Assembly (NCBI GenBank): GCA_041635755.1
Contig: JBFKUL010000224.1
Location: 1 to 5,290, forward strand
Source: JBFKUL01 sp041635755
Lineage (GTDB): Bacteria; Pseudomonadota; Gammaproteobacteria; Burkholderiales; SG8-39
Length of the DNA: 5,290 nucleotides
Direction of reading: 5' to 3'
Shown: positions 5,224 to 5,290 of the stretch, one piece after another
Position numbering within the stretch: position 1 is the first letter of the stretch
Layout of the letters: every line of letters begins with the position of its first letter
Notes under the pieces: generated by a model
Seen by the model: the letters and a program-made list of their open reading frames with translations, nothing else
Told to the model about the DNA's origin: nothing
Databases searched by the model: none
Position numbers and translations under genes: made by a program

Positions 5224-5290
5224 TCATGCCGGTGGCTCACCGCCGACCAGCACGTCGCACGGCGCGTCCGAGAGAACGTGGCGCGAAACG
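5224..5290 (-). CDS. C-terminal fragment, probable universal stress protein (UspA family)
   Basis: Only the last 21 complete codons and the TGA (5224-5226) are inside the window; the gene enters from the right edge. The tail reads VSRHVLSDAPCDVLVGGEPPA. The pattern V-S-x-H-x-x-x-x-A-P-C-D-V-L-V is typical of the last helix and strand of Usp proteins, which commonly end near APCDVLIV. Usp proteins are small cytosolic, often ATP-binding, stress-survival proteins. The ATP-loop lies outside the window, so binding cannot be judged. The extra GGEPPA tail is a little unusual. It runs in the same direction as the FMN-binding gene, 45 bp upstream of it, and could head that operon. With so short a fragment, another family ending in a similar strand is possible. 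Confidence 0.5.
   Translation of the reverse strand, partial: VSRHVLSDAPCDVLVGGEPPA

Noticed and set aside
1..5290. tRNA, rRNA, CRISPR arrays, insertion sequences or phage genes
   Set aside because: No cloverleaf, direct-repeat array, transposase motif or terminal inverted repeats were seen; all long segments are explained by the listed genes.

Overview
The window is GC-rich and densely coded, with almost every base in a gene. It most resembles a betaproteobacterium (Burkholderiales-like or an uncultured relative). The main pointer is a monofunctional RelA with a dead hydrolase half and an EFDD synthetase motif, a form found in beta- and gammaproteobacteria that also carry a SpoT. This placement is an inference; there is no rRNA or tRNA to fix it.

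Layout. Positions 1-2159 (minus strand) hold nearly all of relA, which makes the alarmone (p)ppGpp; its last roughly 20-25 codons lie beyond the left edge. A 176-bp divergent spacer (2160-2335) separates it from a plus-strand pair: an MtfA-family (M90) zinc peptidase (2336-3094) and a small flavodoxin-fold protein (3091-3567), overlapping by ATGA. The flavodoxin gene then meets a minus-strand gene tail to tail, and the two stop codons share one CTAG (3564-3567). That minus-strand gene (3564-4463) encodes a beta-hydroxyacid dehydrogenase-family oxidoreductase. It follows, 46 bp downstream, a minus-strand gene for an FMN-binding split-barrel (pyridoxamine-phosphate-oxidase-like) protein (4510-5178). 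At the right edge (5224-5290, minus) is the C-terminal tail of another gene, probably a universal stress protein.

How the genes may work together. relA stands alone as the stringent-response synthetase. The mtfA/flavodoxin pair looks like a translationally coupled two-gene operon. The three right-hand minus-strand genes (Usp-like, FMN-binding, dehydrogenase) share a direction and have short gaps, so they may be one transcript with a redox or stress theme. No substrate is fixed by the sequence. I see no mobile element, CRISPR array, RNA gene or clear undescribed system. The points worth a second look are local: the shared CTAG stop, an altered flavodoxin phosphate loop, an Ala-Arg-Thr substrate loop in the dehydrogenase, a dyad near the predicted relA transcription start, and a 20-bp perfect palindrome inside the relA linker.
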